64,000 nucleotides of DNA from Glutinoglossum americanum (GCA_020080175.1 JAGHQL010000137.1:1-64000); one strand, 5' to 3'; counted from the stretch's first letter, positions 1-11,055 are shown. Notes: a model not told the origin generated them from the letters alone. Translations and numbers: made by a program.

Positions 1-21
1 GGGGGGGGGGGGGGGGGGGGT

Positions 22-56
<35 letters not shown>

Positions 57-560
57 ATGGTTGTTGTTGCCGTGTGCTGGCTGCGTTACTACCTTCTGGA
101 TTTCGACTTGGCGGTTCGGGCCGAGGAGAGGGGACGGGGGGGGGTTCTTGTGGTGGTGCGGAAGGGTCCGCGCTGTGGGCGTGTAGGGCGTGCGGGAGGT
201 GCCGGTGGCGGAAGCGGCCGAAAGCAGGCAATGCGGAGGAGAGATCCGGGCCGGTGCCTGGCTGCGTGGATGGGCTAGGGCTAGTCTCGGGGACACGCTA
301 TGACCGCGGCTAGGCTCCGGTTTCCGGGGCACCGTGTAAGCGCGGATGGCGCGGTGCGTTCTCTGCGCCAGGGGGGGTTGCTCGACGACGAAGGGGCTAC
401 GACACCTCACGACGGGGTCTCGCTCACCAGGACGAGAGGGATACATCCCTTCACTCGGAGGTGGTCCTCTTGAGGTATACGTACATCTCGAAGGCGCGGA
501 CGGTGAGGAGGAAGTGGGGGGGGGGGGGGGGGTTTTATCATCCTGACGTGGGAAAAACCC
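1..560. repeat. G-rich low-complexity window start
   Basis: The first ~55 bases are almost pure G, and a second G run lies at about 517-532. The rest is GC-rich with no splice-consistent coding frame. The long G run may be real or an assembly-edge artefact. I see no gene here. Confidence 0.7.
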
Positions 561-920
561 CAGTGTGGACTGGGAAACGTCCATGACGGTCCATCCGTCT
601 ACTTGTCTACCTACCCACCTATCTCGTGGGTACCTCGTTCATACATACACATACATACATCACACATGCCTCACGACACAGCGAGTGTCCCGCAGCCAGG
701 ATACGAACACGGCGACCAGGGGAAAGGGGGAAAATCCCTTGAACCGTTCGAAAAAGTTTTTTTGTCACTCCTTTTGTCTCATTACGGGTGGGCCCTTAAT
801 ATTTACTCCCCCATCCCTATTCATCTACATAAAAGAGAATACTACTCGCCGCCATTTTTTCATTAAACTATAAAGTAAGAGAAAGAAAGAAAAGGTTACT
901 AACCACTTATCCAAGAAGAA
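561..920. other. Intergenic, no gene seen
   Basis: Contains a short run of 'cata' units at about 640-665 and T/A tracts. It lies just beyond the stop of the minus-strand permease and probably holds that gene's 3' UTR. No coding signal is supported. Confidence 0.5.
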
Positions 921-2768
921 TCAAAGTTGATACCTAAACTCCGTCCTCAAATCCCCCTCTCCCCCAAACCCCCCCATAATCATCCTCTCCCTCTTCCTCC
1001 TCTTATTCTCCCCCCAAACCCCCCAAAAATAAGCCGCGCAAGCCATGATGCTGACCCCGCAAAACCCCATGCAAACCCCATACCCGGGCCTATACTCCGG
1101 GGCATCCTTCACCAAAAAGGCATACGTCGAAATGAACCCGCCCACGTTACCAAACCCGATCTGCCATGCCGTTCCCACAGCCCTGCGGTGGTGGCCCCCG
1201 AGGTTCATGGAGAACCAGCAGATGATGACGGGCATGGCGCTCCAGCACCCCATGACTACGAGGAAGAGGGCGGCATATTGGAGACGTGGGTGGTGGTGCA
1301 CGGTTAGGAGGATGATGAAGCCTGTTATGGCGAGGAGGGTGGGGAGAAGGGTGAAGAGGTAGCGGTGGCTGAGGCGGTCTGAGAGGGCTGCGGTTAGCAT
1401 TGCGAAGGCGAAGGCGCAGGCCCATGGGGGGACGGAGTGGAGCTGGGTTTCGATGGGTGAGTAGCCGAATTGTTGGATGATTGTTGGGGCGAAGTATGCA
1501 TAGCCTGCGTTTTGCTGCGGGTGAGTAAAGAAAGGGGGACCTAGGTGGGTGGGTGGACTCACCATAAGCCGGAACGATCATGCCAAAATACATGAACCCC
1601 CCCGCAAAAACCTTCCAATCCCTAAACACATTCACCACATCCCTCGCCTTAATCGGCTTCTCGACCTCCGACTTCCCTTGATCGCTCCTCAACCTCGCGA
1701 CCACATACACCCTCTCCTCCTCAGTCAACCACTTCGACCTCTCGGGGAAATCTGGCAGCAAGAAGAAGAACGCTAACGCCACCACGCACGTCAGAACGCC
1801 TTCGAGGATGAATATCCACCGCCACCCTCGGAAGCCCCGCATGCCTTCCATCTTGCCGATTGCGCTAGCGAGGAGGCCCCCGAAAGCACCGGCGAGCGTG
1901 GTTGAGCTGAAGAAGAACGTGTAGCGTTTCTGGGCCTCAGTACGTTTGTACCACATGCTGATTAGGTAAAAGCCTGAGGAGGTTGACGAGTATTAGTAGG
2001 ACGTAGGGGGGAGAGTTTGTATGAACTTTTTTTTCGTCCATAGTGTTACTTACAGCCTGGAAACATGCCGGTTTCAAAGAATCCTAGGAAGAAGCGGGTT
2101 GCGAGGAGTCCGCTATAGCTGTGCACGAGGCCCTGGCAGACGGTGACCAGGCCGAACATGAACATGCATGCAGATACTATTTGACCTGATTAGCTGGGGG
2201 TAGTTTCGTTGCTCTACCTAGCATACATACACCAAACATGGGGCTTCAACTTCTTCAGGATGATGTTAGAAGGGATTTCGAAAACAACGTATGGAACGCT
2301 GTGATCTGAGGTTAGTTCTTTGCTCTATTTCCAACGCCGCTCTTCATTGATCGGAGGAGTTGGGAGGGCGCACAAGAAGATAGTCAGCGCAGTGTTGTAC
2401 TGTACTCCCGTGAGCTTCAGCTCCTTCCTCAATCCAAAGACGGCGGCGTTGGCAATGTTGACCCTGCCATAGGTGTGAGTGAGCTGGCCTAACTTGACTT
2501 GTGGTGGATATTCGTTCGTTCCGGCGGATAACTCACCGATCTAGAAACGCAAACACGTATAGGATACAGAGGTACGGCACGACGTGAAGGTCGATTCTGG
2601 CCATGAGCCTGCGCTCAGTGGTATTTTTTGGAACCTGAACCTCTTCATTCTTGTCAGCGTTGTCGAAGCTGGAGAGGGTGCTCCCGGGGACGTCATGGCG
2701 GTTTTCTGTCTCGACGTTAGGGTACTTTTTCAGTGCGAGTTTGGTCGCTGTCACTCACGTAGGGCCAT
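921..2768 (-). CDS. MFS permease, anion:cation symporter (Dal5/allantoate permease-like) family
   Basis: Plasma-membrane transporter of the major facilitator superfamily, probably importing a small organic anion such as a vitamin or allantoate-type nitrogen source; the substrate cannot be read from sequence. I resolve seven exons: 2768-2759, 2705-2537, 2463-2374, 2298-2231, 2176-2054, 1973-1563 and 1504-921. They sum to 1455 nt, i.e. 484 codons plus stop, close to the usual length. Family signatures are the pre-TM1 stretch ending 'YLCILYVFAFLDRVNIANA', 'FFETGMFPGCFYLISMWYKR' spanning an exon join, and 'GWRWIFILEG'. All introns have GT..AG ends. The first coding exon is only 10 nt; the next intron carries GTGAGT and CCTAAC, and the only ATG giving an open frame is at 2768. 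The C-terminus is basic and cytosolic. The gene looks intact. Confidence 0.9.
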
Positions 2769-3235
2769 AGAGAAGAAGGCTGTCCGGTGTAATCGCTATT
2801 GGCTGCTCTCCTTGTCTCCAAAATGCCTCAGGCCCGGACCTTGCACGAGAGGAATCCCATCTGGACGCTGCTCGATCACGCTCTTATAGTAAGTGCGTAT
2901 GCACCGTCGGGATCTTATCGCCTCGTCCTCGCCCGGGAGGAAGCGCGTGCTTGTGCTCGTACAGCACTCCATCAAGCCGGATGAAGAATCGGGCTATGGT
3001 ACGTACATACATAGTAGACAGGGGTCGCCCTGGCGGTGTTTACATGTGGATTGCCGAGCATTTGGATCATGCATTAGGGATACTACGTGATAGGTGTGGA
3101 ACGTCCATCGCTCTAATGTATCACCGCAATGTTGCACGGACTTTGAGGAAGAGGCTGGCACTCGCCGCGGGAGATTCCCGACGGGGATCTCCATTGCACG
3201 AGTGGCTGTGTCAAGGCTGCTTGCATGGGAATCGG

Positions 3236-3314
3236 CAATCATCTACAATCATCTGTAACATCCGCAATCATCTGCAATCATCTGCAATCATCTGCAATCA
3301 TGTGTAATCATCTG
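3236..3314. repeat. 11-bp tandem repeat
   Basis: About seven head-to-tail copies of a unit close to ATCATCTGCAA. The middle copies are exact and the outer ones carry single changes. It lies in the probable promoter region upstream of the F-box gene. Confidence 0.9.
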
Positions 3315-3517
3315 ACCTGCTCGTGGTGGACCATGGGCCATGGGGTTCGTGCGCGTAGGGCCTCTAGGTGGTTTTAGATTGAAGCTTTTAATATGGAGGG
3401 TTCCATGTACCCGCACTTACTCGCACTTAAGTACAATATATACCGTTTCTGGAAGGATCGAGGCATGCACCTTGGTGTGGTGGTGTGCAGCGCTCCCGCT
3501 AACCCCTATCGGGCAGG

Positions 3518-3570
3518 TTGGGATCAGATTGGGGATCGGATTGGGGATCGGATTGGGGTCGGATTGGGAT
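3518..3570. repeat. 12-bp tandem repeat
   Basis: Roughly four copies of a GGGGATCGGATT-like unit, about 200 bp upstream of the F-box protein start codon. Confidence 0.85.
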
Positions 3571-3768
3571 AGACGCAGGCTTGGCAACAAGTCCAACTTT
3601 AGATCGCCACCATCGTTGAGCCTTGCGGTTCGAACGTTTCCCGGCTTCATGACTTCTATCACGACTCCTTGTCTCTATTTTGACTTTTGCTGATCGGCCG
3701 TCTCTTCCTTCGCCTCTCCCTAGTGGAGACACCTACGCTTTGGGTGGTTTGTGTCGCTCATTCTCGCA

Positions 3769-6465
3769 ATGACAACCGAACAGCGGTTGCTACAAGAGTC
3801 GGCCGATGCGCGGGACCAAGATGCGAATATCGATACGCACGCTGCGGGCGAAGTTGGCGTGATAGCCTCAGAGAGTAGTGTGGTAGAGTCGCTCAAACGC
3901 AAAATATTGGATGAAACGCCAGGTCCTACGTCGAAAAAGCTCAAGACATATGATGAGAGCGGCATCATCCCTTCTATCCAATGGGCTGGCGTCTGCACGA
4001 ACGGTTTGGTTCCACCAACTAAGCGCAAATCTGACACAAGCCACCAAGCTCGTAGGAAGAAAGCCAAGGGTAACGATAGCGTCGGTACCAGCGTCGATGG
4101 CGATCAAGACACTACGGCCGGTCCTTCGAAATCGACCGCAAAGATACGGAAATCCAGCCAGCTTGGCAAACTTCGCGGTAAATACAATACCAAACCAAAA
4201 GACCCCTCGGCGGTGAATCCAAGTAAACCTAGGAGGGTGAGACAGAAAGCTGGAGCAAAGCTTCGAAGAAATCGTCAGGTTGCTACAGAGGTGCCACTTG
4301 ATGTCTGGCACTACATTCTTTCTTTCTGCCCTCCCAGGTTCCTGGGCAAGGCCAGACTCATCAGCAAGGATTTCCACCGCGCTCTCGAGTATGATTCGGC
4401 TTGGAAAGCGAACCGGCTCAATTACTATGGAGCCGACATGCCTGGCCCCTTGGCTAACATGAAGGAAGATGAGTACGTTAACCTGCTCGAGGGACGCGGA
4501 TGCATGGGCTGCGACAATAAAAAGACTAGGAAGTGCTACTGGATCTTCCAGAAGAGGTGGTGCCTGACGTGCTTGGAGAAGAATACCATCAAGGTAAGTT
4601 TATTTTTCCCCCGGAGGGTGTCTTATCCTCTCGCGCGACTGACAGAAACCGCTGAACAGGAATCTGCCGCAAAGATCATGCTTGCTTCCTACCCTGAGTT
4701 GCTCGACTGCATGCCTCATGGAATTGTCGATTCGTGGGGCAACTACGAAAGCGCAGGGTTCTACGAGCGGAAGTGGGCTAGGCGGGGCCATGGCAGACAG
4801 AGATTGTATCTTAATAGCCTCGTTCCAGAAACGCTGGTGGAACTCGAGAAGTTTGCGGAGGGGCAACCTTCGGAAGAGGAACTCGAGAGGTGGTATGAGG
4901 AGAAGAAAGATCAGACTGAAGAAGCCATGAAGGCAATCCAGAAGATCGAAGACTGGATGACAAACTACTCTCGAGAACGAATCCAAGACACCAGGCAATT
5001 CAAAGGGAAGCGGGCAGAGTACTACCAACTGCGTGCTGGGGAGCTGGACCCACCTGTCACCCCAGAACTGCTGGAACGAATGTCATGCTACAAACGTGCA
5101 ACGTCTATCTCTAAGCCGCCAACTGAACGTTCATGGAGGACTCTGCTACCGAAGATTCTCCAAGAGCTAGCGCAAGCCAAGGCTCAAGAAGAGAACGCAG
5201 AGGCCGAGAGAGAGCGGTGGGAAGCCTATCTTCTAAAAATGCGGAGGCGTTTGGATGGCGATACACCCGAGCAAAAGTTGGTGGATGAACTTACAGATGA
5301 GGTTATAGAAGAGCTCGTGGATCCCGCTTCATCTGTCGCTTTCGAGGATTTCGGAATACTTGCACTTCAAAGAATTCGGAGCAGGTATTATGCGATCAAT
5401 AGGGAACTCCGACCCGACGGAGAGGATGGGAAGTACCGCTTGCTGCTAGCGGACGCGAAATGGGCGTGGCACCAGAAGATCTGCCCTGCAATTTCAAATC
5501 TGAATAATTCCAGCAATTTGGCCAAACTCTTCAAGTGTCCAGGCTGTGTCGGTCCTCGCTCGAGGCTGAGAGGGTTTGAGCGTCACTTTTTGCATCTCCG
5601 TGAGGCCCACGCGAGCCACCATGAAGACTTCAAATCCCTCCGAAAAGTCGGCCTTCCTGAAATATGTACATTCCATTGGTGTGATGTCGAGTGGCCGATC
5701 AATTTGCCAATGCTTGCCGTGCACCAGGAAGCCACCGGCCATTGGGACCCAGATGACGTATCACCATACAATCAGGCTTCGTCATCCCTCCTTTCCTCCT
5801 GGGTTGACGACAGGATTGCCTCGACCGATGGTCCTCCATCTGAACAGGTCGTCAACAATATTGTCTACGCAGCGCGGATGTTTATCGACACCTCGCTAGA
5901 ATGGAAATATATAACTCTCATTGCCCTCTATTATGCTGTCATCAAGTACCAACAGGGAGCCGGTGCTGGCCAACAGCCACCTTTTTATAAGCTCGATGAT
6001 CTTGCCGTGGCGCTTGCTAAAGAAGGGCTGTATGAAGTCTTGAAGAATGTGCACTGCGGCATATGCTACGCGAACTCGAGAGCGAGCGTGAAGCGGGCAG
6101 AGAAGGTATACTCTGCCGCGGAACTAATATCCCACTTTGGCCTTCATCCCACAGACTCGTGGCTCGGTAGGTTGACCCCATTTCCGCCGGCAGATCAAGT
6201 CATGGCGGCTTTGGAAGAGATGGGCAAGGAATGGGCTCTGAAGGTCTTTAACGACCTGCTTCCCAAGAACCCTGGCGGGATGCTTCTGGACGATTTACCC
6301 CAGGATACGGATTGGGGCGAAAAAGTATTTTCGGTCGATGGGAGCTGTGGTATAGTCGAACCGTTTATCCAGGAGCTTGGCGAGCCGCTTGACGAAGGGC
6401 CCGACGAACGATCCGATACCGAGCTTGATAGCCAGCTCGACGATGATATAGATGAGAGCTTCTGA
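3769..6465 (+). CDS. F-box protein with zinc-binding Cys clusters
   Basis: Probable substrate receptor of an SCF ubiquitin ligase. The start is taken at ATG 3769. A basic, Lys-rich N-terminus (~160 residues) precedes an F-box around codons 175-220 ('VPLDVWHYILSFCPPRFLGK'). A Cys cluster follows directly ('CMGCDNKKTRKC...CLTC'), as in other fungal F-box proteins. The middle is charged and coiled-coil-like. Around codon 600 a second cluster reads 'CPGCVGPRSRL' with His residues and a later C..C..H pair. The tail is strongly acidic. A probable intron lies at 4594-4659 (GTAAGT, CTGAC, CTGAACAG). It is 66 nt with no stop, so it can be spliced out (876 residues) or retained (898) without changing frame. 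Target unknown. Confidence 0.85.
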   Translation: MTTEQRLLQESADARDQDANIDTHAAGEVGVIASESSVVESLKRKILDETPGPTSKKLKTYDESGIIPSIQWAGVCTNGLVPPTKRKSDTSHQARRKKAKGNDSVGTSVDGDQDTTAGPSKSTAKIRKSSQLGKLRGKYNTKPKDPSAVNPSKPRRVRQKAGAKLRRNRQVATEVPLDVWHYILSFCPPRFLGKARLISKDFHRALEYDSAWKANRLNYYGADMPGPLANMKEDEYVNLLEGRGCMGCDNKKTRKCYWIFQKRWCLTCLEKNTIKVSLFFPRRVSYPLARLTETAEQESAAKIMLASYPELLDCMPHGIVDSWGNYESAGFYERKWARRGHGRQRLYLNSLVPETLVELEKFAEGQPSEEELERWYEEKKDQTEEAMKAIQKIEDWMTNYSRERIQDTRQFKGKRAEYYQLRAGELDPPVTPELLERMSCYKRATSISKPPTERSWRTLLPKILQELAQAKAQEENAEAERERWEAYLLKMRRRLDGDTPEQKLVDELTDEVIEELVDPASSVAFEDFGILALQRIRSRYYAINRELRPDGEDGKYRLLLADAKWAWHQKICPAISNLNNSSNLAKLFKCPGCVGPRSRLRGFERHFLHLREAHASHHEDFKSLRKVGLPEICTFHWCDVEWPINLPMLAVHQEATGHWDPDDVSPYNQASSSLLSSWVDDRIASTDGPPSEQVVNNIVYAARMFIDTSLEWKYITLIALYYAVIKYQQGAGAGQQPPFYKLDDLAVALAKEGLYEVLKNVHCGICYANSRASVKRAEKVYSAAELISHFGLHPTDSWLGRLTPFPPADQVMAALEEMGKEWALKVFNDLLPKNPGGMLLDDLPQDTDWGEKVFSVDGSCGIVEPFIQELGEPLDEGPDERSDTELDSQLDDDIDESF

Positions 6466-7492
6466 CCAAACGTGCTTGGCCCTTATTATACGATACTTTT
6501 ACTACACGACGCGATGCGAGGAGTCAGGTTGTGTCTTGCTATCATGTGTCTCGAGTTCATCTTACGGTTTTACCAGTATGTGCTCGAAGAGTTGTCCGCA
6601 CTCACGAAACGGGTCGGTGGCTATGTAGCTTTTATGACCTCGTGGGGAAGGGGATTGTTTTTTTTTTCTTTTTCTTTTTCTTTCTCGATCTGTTGAAATC
6701 CACTACATTTAGCTATACGGGATGTGGGCGTATGGGGTTGCTGTTGTTATCATCGCTTGCTCTTTTATACCGCTCATCGCCGGGGCATATACAGGGTCAG
6801 CCGGTTAGTCTTCGGGGAAGGGCTACGATGGGGTGACTCGAGCTATTGTTTATTGTGGCGCTTGACGCTTTGTTTTTACGCGGCTTCATGATGTGGTGAA
6901 TACCTTTGCTATCTACACTTTTTCTTTTTTCTTTTTTTTCGCGGGTGGAGGGGGAAGGCGACTCACGGGAGTCCTTCTTGTACGTGTAGCATTTGCTTTC
7001 TTGCATCTGCTGGCTAGGTGTTTTGCTTAGTAGTGGTAGGGATGGATGGGGGTTTGAGGCGAGAGCGGAGAAGTCGGTCTTTCAGTCGATCGACTCTGCA
7101 GGTTTTTCCTACGAGCTTTGCTCCTTTAATCTAAGGGTTATGAGGTGATGCGATGGATGAATGGCTTCGGAGGCTCTGTTATTATTACGCTCTTTCTCTT
7201 CCATTTTTTTTTTTTTCCCGTCTCGATCAGATCAAGGATTCGTCCGCTCGTGATATATAGTTTAACTATAATGAGTTGAGTTTACCCACTAGTTTTCCTT
7301 TCCACGGCAAACAGAAATAGGCGTCTTAGTGTATCTACCTCGTGCCCAGGGGATTAATAGGTCCCGTATCTTATATCATACAGTGTAGAACGGGGATGAA
7401 ACGAGACGATCCCTGGATATAGAGTCTTCCCTCCCTCCTTCCCTCTCTCCTTTCGCGCCTCGCCCTCCTCACCTCCAAACCACCCACCACCC
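6466..7492. other. Intergenic with T-rich tracts, no gene
   Basis: Convergent interval between the F-box and bL34m genes, so both 3' UTRs should fall here. Contains pyrimidine tracts near 6656-6690, 6920-6940 and 7205-7220. No coding frame is supported. Confidence 0.5.
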
Positions 7493-7966
7493 CTAATGAC
7501 TCAAACACCCCCTCCCCTTCGCCCTCCTCCTCCGCAATATCGCCCGCCCGCCCCTCGTCCGCTTCCGCGCCAGGAACCCCCCCCTGCGCTTGCGGACAAG
7601 GTGGCTCGGGTCATAGGTGTCGCGAGGGCCGTGGCGGAGTTGGTGGGATAGGAGGGAGGGGTGGGTTGACGGGGGGGGCGCGAGGTCTGCGGTCGTTGAC
7701 GCTGCTGTTGCTGATGTTGTTGGGAGGAGGGGGCGGGCGGGGGGGTGAAGGGTTAGCGTGCTGAGGGATCGGCGGATTGGGGGTGTGCTGTGGGGGGTTT
7801 TTTTTTTGGTTAGTTGGGATGGATGGATGGATGGATGGGAGGGAGGGAGGGGGTGAGGGTACCGTGGAGTTCTTGAGCGCGAGAGGAGGATTCGTGGTCT
7901 CGCGAGTGCTGGGTTGGGTTTAGGTATGCTGCTGGCTGTGCCTAGGAGGCATCGTCGGCAGAGCAT
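7493..7966 (-). CDS. MRPL34: Mitochondrial large-subunit ribosomal protein bL34m
   Basis: The last ~40 residues match bacterial L34: an Arg-rich core 'RKRRGGFLARKR' followed by 'RRRRAKGRG' and a short C-terminus ending in SH. Upstream is a long Ser/Thr/Pro/Arg-rich, acid-poor leader beginning MLCRRCLLG, typical of a mitochondrial targeting presequence. The protein should be imported and built into the mitoribosome 54S subunit. Nucleotides 7862-7788 look like a 75-nt intron (donor GTACCC, CAACTAACC, acceptor CCCACAG). They are divisible by three and stop-free, so the open frame spans it. Splicing gives about 132 residues. The leader region overlaps a GGAT/GGGA simple repeat that lies inside this intron. 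Confidence 0.9.
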   Translation of the reverse strand: MLCRRCLLGTASSIPKPNPALARPRILLSRSRTPRYPHPLPPSHPSIHPSQLTKKKTPHSTPPIRRSLSTLTLHPPARPLLPTTSATAASTTADLAPPPSTHPSLLSHQLRHGPRDTYDPSHLVRKRRGGFLARKRTRGGRAILRRRRAKGRGCLSH

Positions 7967-8054
7967 GGTGGTCGGATTGGATTGGATTGCGGTGGATGTT
8001 GGTTTTGGTTGACGTGATGCGCGAGGTTCTCGTTGAGGATTCGCTCGGGAAAGT

Positions 8055-8175
8055 GAGAAAAAGGTAAAAATAAAAATAAAAATAAAAAATAAAAAAAAGT
8101 TTTTTTTATGCCAATTTGCCTCGGTTCAGAATTTACTACTTTAAACCACCAAACGGCAAATTAGCTGCCATATTC
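8055..8175. repeat. A-rich simple repeat and short inverted repeat
   Basis: An AAAAAT-like simple repeat at about 8062-8098 is followed by a small segment bounded by GCCAATTTGCC (~8110) and GGCAAATTAGC (~8155). These are inverted copies with one mismatch. Perhaps a tiny foldback element; no coding. Confidence 0.5.
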
Positions 8176-8379
8176 TATCAAGCTTTATTTTCTGCGGAAC
8201 TGTTTTCAACTCATGTCATATCTCCTTTCCCAGCCAACTGGTCCTCTTTCCTCTTTACTGATGACTGATCTGGCTGCTCGATTTTCGAAGAACGCCTCTG
8301 GAGTTTAGCATCAACGTCGTGTGGAAGCAGATTAGTTAGGAAGGGATATAGATGCCGCCAAAGCACGGTTAGGTTATAC

Positions 8380-8515
8380 ATTAAATATATATATCCTAAA
8401 TGGTATTCGTGATGAAAAGGCCTCCGAAGATGGCGAGTGTTGCTGCCGCTTTTTGAGGTGTTTCCACTATAACGTTCTACTATTTTAAAGTAACTCATAC
8501 CCCACGCCAATATCT
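8380..8515 (+). repeat. Interspersed repeat, copy 1 (partner at 26.5 kb)
   Basis: The stretch beginning TCCTAAATGGTATTCGTGAT and running through GTGTTTCCAC matches 26,500-26,620 in the same orientation. I estimate about 85% identity over ~100 bp by eye, fading beyond that. The partner lies immediately upstream of the DUF3435 relic, so this may be an end or promoter segment of that element. No coding function is claimed. Confidence 0.8.
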
Positions 8516-8728
8516 TTTAGATCTCCGAAGGGCTTTTGTCTAGCCTTGTCGGGGCGATGGACTTATACCCAACTCAATAACACAGTATCTGAAAGAAGCA
8601 ATCTGGAGATGAGGTCTTTTGGTGTCTGGGTTTCCATAGGGCTTGATTTCATGTGAGTGTATCAGAGCTGACATGCGTATCGCAATAGTGGGAAATACTT
8701 CAGATCATCCTGGAATGTAGATTTGGGG

Positions 8729-8970
8729 TCAAATTGGCCGTAATGAAAAATGTATAGAAGGTAACCTCTTAGCGATGAAATAATTTGTGACTATCGGTGA
8801 TACCGAATCTTCGGGCCTTGCTAAGATTTGCTCGAAGACGAAATATTCCTGGACTGAAAAGTGAGTCAATCTAATCTCTGCTATAGAACCATTACCTAAA
8901 CCGTCGTTTTCCATTGCTGGGAATACTTTTCGAAGAGACAGTGGCTAAGCTGCCCAATATTTTAGGTAAG
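8729..8970 (-). pseudogene. NLR (NACHT-type) winged-helix relic
   Basis: The minus strand encodes 'IRLTHFSVQEYFV', a close match to the 'VRLAHFSVKEYLVS' signature just after the NACHT/winged-helix region in fungal NACHT-ankyrin proteins. Upstream in a broken frame is 'ILGSLATVS', also expected there. No start, P-loop or repeat domain is nearby. I read it as a remnant of a once larger NLR gene. It is not a piece of the intact NLR at 16-21 kb. Confidence 0.65.
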
Positions 8971-9092
8971 TTGTTGTAGGGATCACGGAATCGCTCTCGA
9001 CGCACCATACTAACCATCCTTAAGAACACTAATATTCCAGTCGCTTATCTGCATTATCCAACACAAATCTATTGTAAAGCCCCCTCACCCAT

Positions 9093-9919
9093 TTAGCTCT
9101 CTCCTGGTACTTCATATGGAGGCATCACACCCTCGCGCATCCCGTCTTCCATCCTTCCGTTACCTTGACCGTGACTGGCGACCAGGATTTCCAAACCCAT
9201 TCTCCGTTTCCTTTCCAGAACATAGCCATATACTAACAAACCAAAAGCAATGACTCCAGTTGGAATACCAATACCCAAGCCGATTTTACCACCACGGGTG
9301 AGTCCAGTATGGTATGTGGAGCTGGATTCGGGTGTGTGGGATGGAGTAGAGGTAAAACTCCCGTGGGATAAAGGGGTGGAGGAGGGAGAGAGAGATGATG
9401 AAGGAGGAGTCGTTACAATCTGGTTATTGTTTATCCAAACGCCATGACCGTCATGACAGCAGGATATATTTTGAGCGCCACAGCAAATGCTCTGATCCGG
9501 ACAGAATGTGAGGGGGGCGTATATCTGGCTATACATGCCATCTACCTTACCAACATATAATTTAGTGATCTGGGCCAATATCTTTTGGGATTCCAGCAAC
9601 TCCAAATTCCCCACTCACCCATGCAAAGTCGCAAACACTCAGGCGCCTGCCAAGTCCGATCCGTACAAGCTACACGCCAAACATAATGACTACCAGCATC
9701 CGTGTTTTGGCACAACCCATCTGGACGGCAGACATCAATCAACTTATCATTATTAGTGTGGCAGCACATGCTATGGCGGCCCGCAATACAGGGCTGGAAT
9801 TCAATATCCGTTGTACTCCCATCCGGGAAGTAGCAGATTTGCTGAGCCTTGGATGTATAAGCGATAGCTGCAATGGTGAGTAACCATAAGATCCAATGTA
9901 TGAGAATCTGGAGAGCCAT
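9093..9919 (-). CDS. Single-pass Cys-rich membrane protein
   Basis: ATG at 9919 opens a hydrophobic signal peptide of about 25 residues ('ILIHWILWLLTIAAIAYTS'). A Cys-rich ectodomain follows: 'CYFPDGS', 'MCCHTNNDKLIDVC', 'DGLCQ', then after the intron 'CPDQSICCGAQNISCCHDG'. Next come a Ser/Thr/Pro stalk, one membrane segment ('GKIGLGIGIPTGVIAFGLLV') and a basic cytosolic tail. The intron is 9618-9542 (GTGAGT..GGTAG) and joins ATG-G to AT-GGC in frame, giving about 250 residues. The order signal peptide, Cys-rich head, Ser/Thr stalk, TM, short tail is common among Pezizomycotina surface or wall-sensor proteins. No enzymatic motif is visible; the function is unknown. Confidence 0.8.
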
Positions 9920-10860
9920 ATTAAGGATAGAGTTTTATAGATTGTGGTTATGGTGGCCGTGCGAATTAAGGAAGGCTGACTGCTGATCTAGTGAGGCAAC
10001 CGGCGGTTTGATCACGTGTCCCTATATAATAAACTTTTTTTTTAAAAAATATATATATATATATATGTATATACTAATCCGTGGTGAAACCACCTTCAAA
10101 AACAGAAGTTGCTGCTACTATATTCCCCATACAACTTTTTTCCATCCTGATGCTAGCACCAAACCGCCAACACTCCTCGAAAAAAAGAAAGAAAAAGTAA
10201 AAACCGGGTTATACACCCCCAAAAAAACCCCAGTTACGCATAATGTCCTGTGAGTAGCTACAACAAATATCCAATAAAAAATAGATAGATAAGATAAATT
10301 CAGATCATTGTGTAGTGTCCCTACCTATCGCCGCCGAGCCCGCGGAGCAACTACGGGCTTCCCGCGGCTCCAGAACCAGGCGCACCGGCCGTATTCATAT
10401 GTTTCCATAGTTGTTATCATTGGAAGTCCTGTGAAAAGACTGTCCAACCCATGTTCCCTCAACCTGTCTACTTTTCCAACACGTTTGGATCCTTTCTTGC
10501 TTCCCGAAGTATTCTGAAAACAGAATATCCGGTCTTCTTTATGCTACCTTCCACTATTTCAAAACACCACCCTCTCTGTAGCCTATTAACTTAAGGGTTC
10601 AATAGGTGGTAGTATAGCACAAATTTCCCTGCCATCGTATTGATAGAAAACGTTTCATCCGACAAAAGTTCCCAATTTTATCCTAGTGGACTTTTCAGGC
10701 GACTGGTGCTCGCACACCCCAAAATTGTTTAGACACATCTCCTCTAATCGACAGGTTGTACTCCGAGATTTTAAGTATCGGTAATACCTAGCTGCAGTCA
10801 AACAGGTGCTAACAATTCCAGCACGGTCTGAGTTCACTGAGGCAATATTATTATTATTAT
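9920..10860. other. AT-rich intergenic, no gene
   Basis: Holds A/T tracts and an (AT)n run near 10,045-10,066. Short open frames occur but none has splice support or recognisable composition. Confidence 0.5.
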
Positions 10861-11055
10861 TTATTCAACGTTATTGCAAATACCGTCTCCGCCGAAGTTG
10901 CCAAAAACACCCAACCACGCCCAGCCTCCCTTCCAGTTTCCCGCATCGGTGTGTTCTTCTGTCAAGGCGTTGGCGAGAACAACCCCCAATGGAAGAAGCT
11001 CTAACGTGAGCGAGGATCTGAGCCTGTCCATCACAGCTCGGGAAGTTGGTGGCAA
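10861..11055 (-). pseudogene. TET/JBP-like dioxygenase fragment
   Basis: About 45 residues match the core of the dioxygenases at 50.0 and 55.2 kb: 'LANALTEEHTDAGNWKGG' then 'WAWLGVFGNFGGDG'. The HxD iron-binding pair survives as H-T-D, but homology stops right after the GGD motif. The distal His and Arg are absent, as is everything upstream. A dead fragment, and the outermost of five family loci in the window. Confidence 0.75.

Larger units (their letters stand above)
2769..3768. other. Intergenic between divergent permease and F-box genes
   Basis: About 1 kb separating two divergent genes, so it should hold both promoters. It contains two short tandem arrays (listed separately). No convincing coding frame was found. 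Confidence 0.5.

Noticed and set aside
20-313. Open frames reading poly-glycine at the window start
   Set aside because: They arise from the G homopolymer; there is no ATG, splice pattern or protein family.
688-715. tRNA-like T-arm (CAGCCAGGATACGAACACGG on the plus strand)
   Set aside because: The B-box match is imperfect and no D-arm, anticodon arm or acceptor stem pairs at the right spacing.
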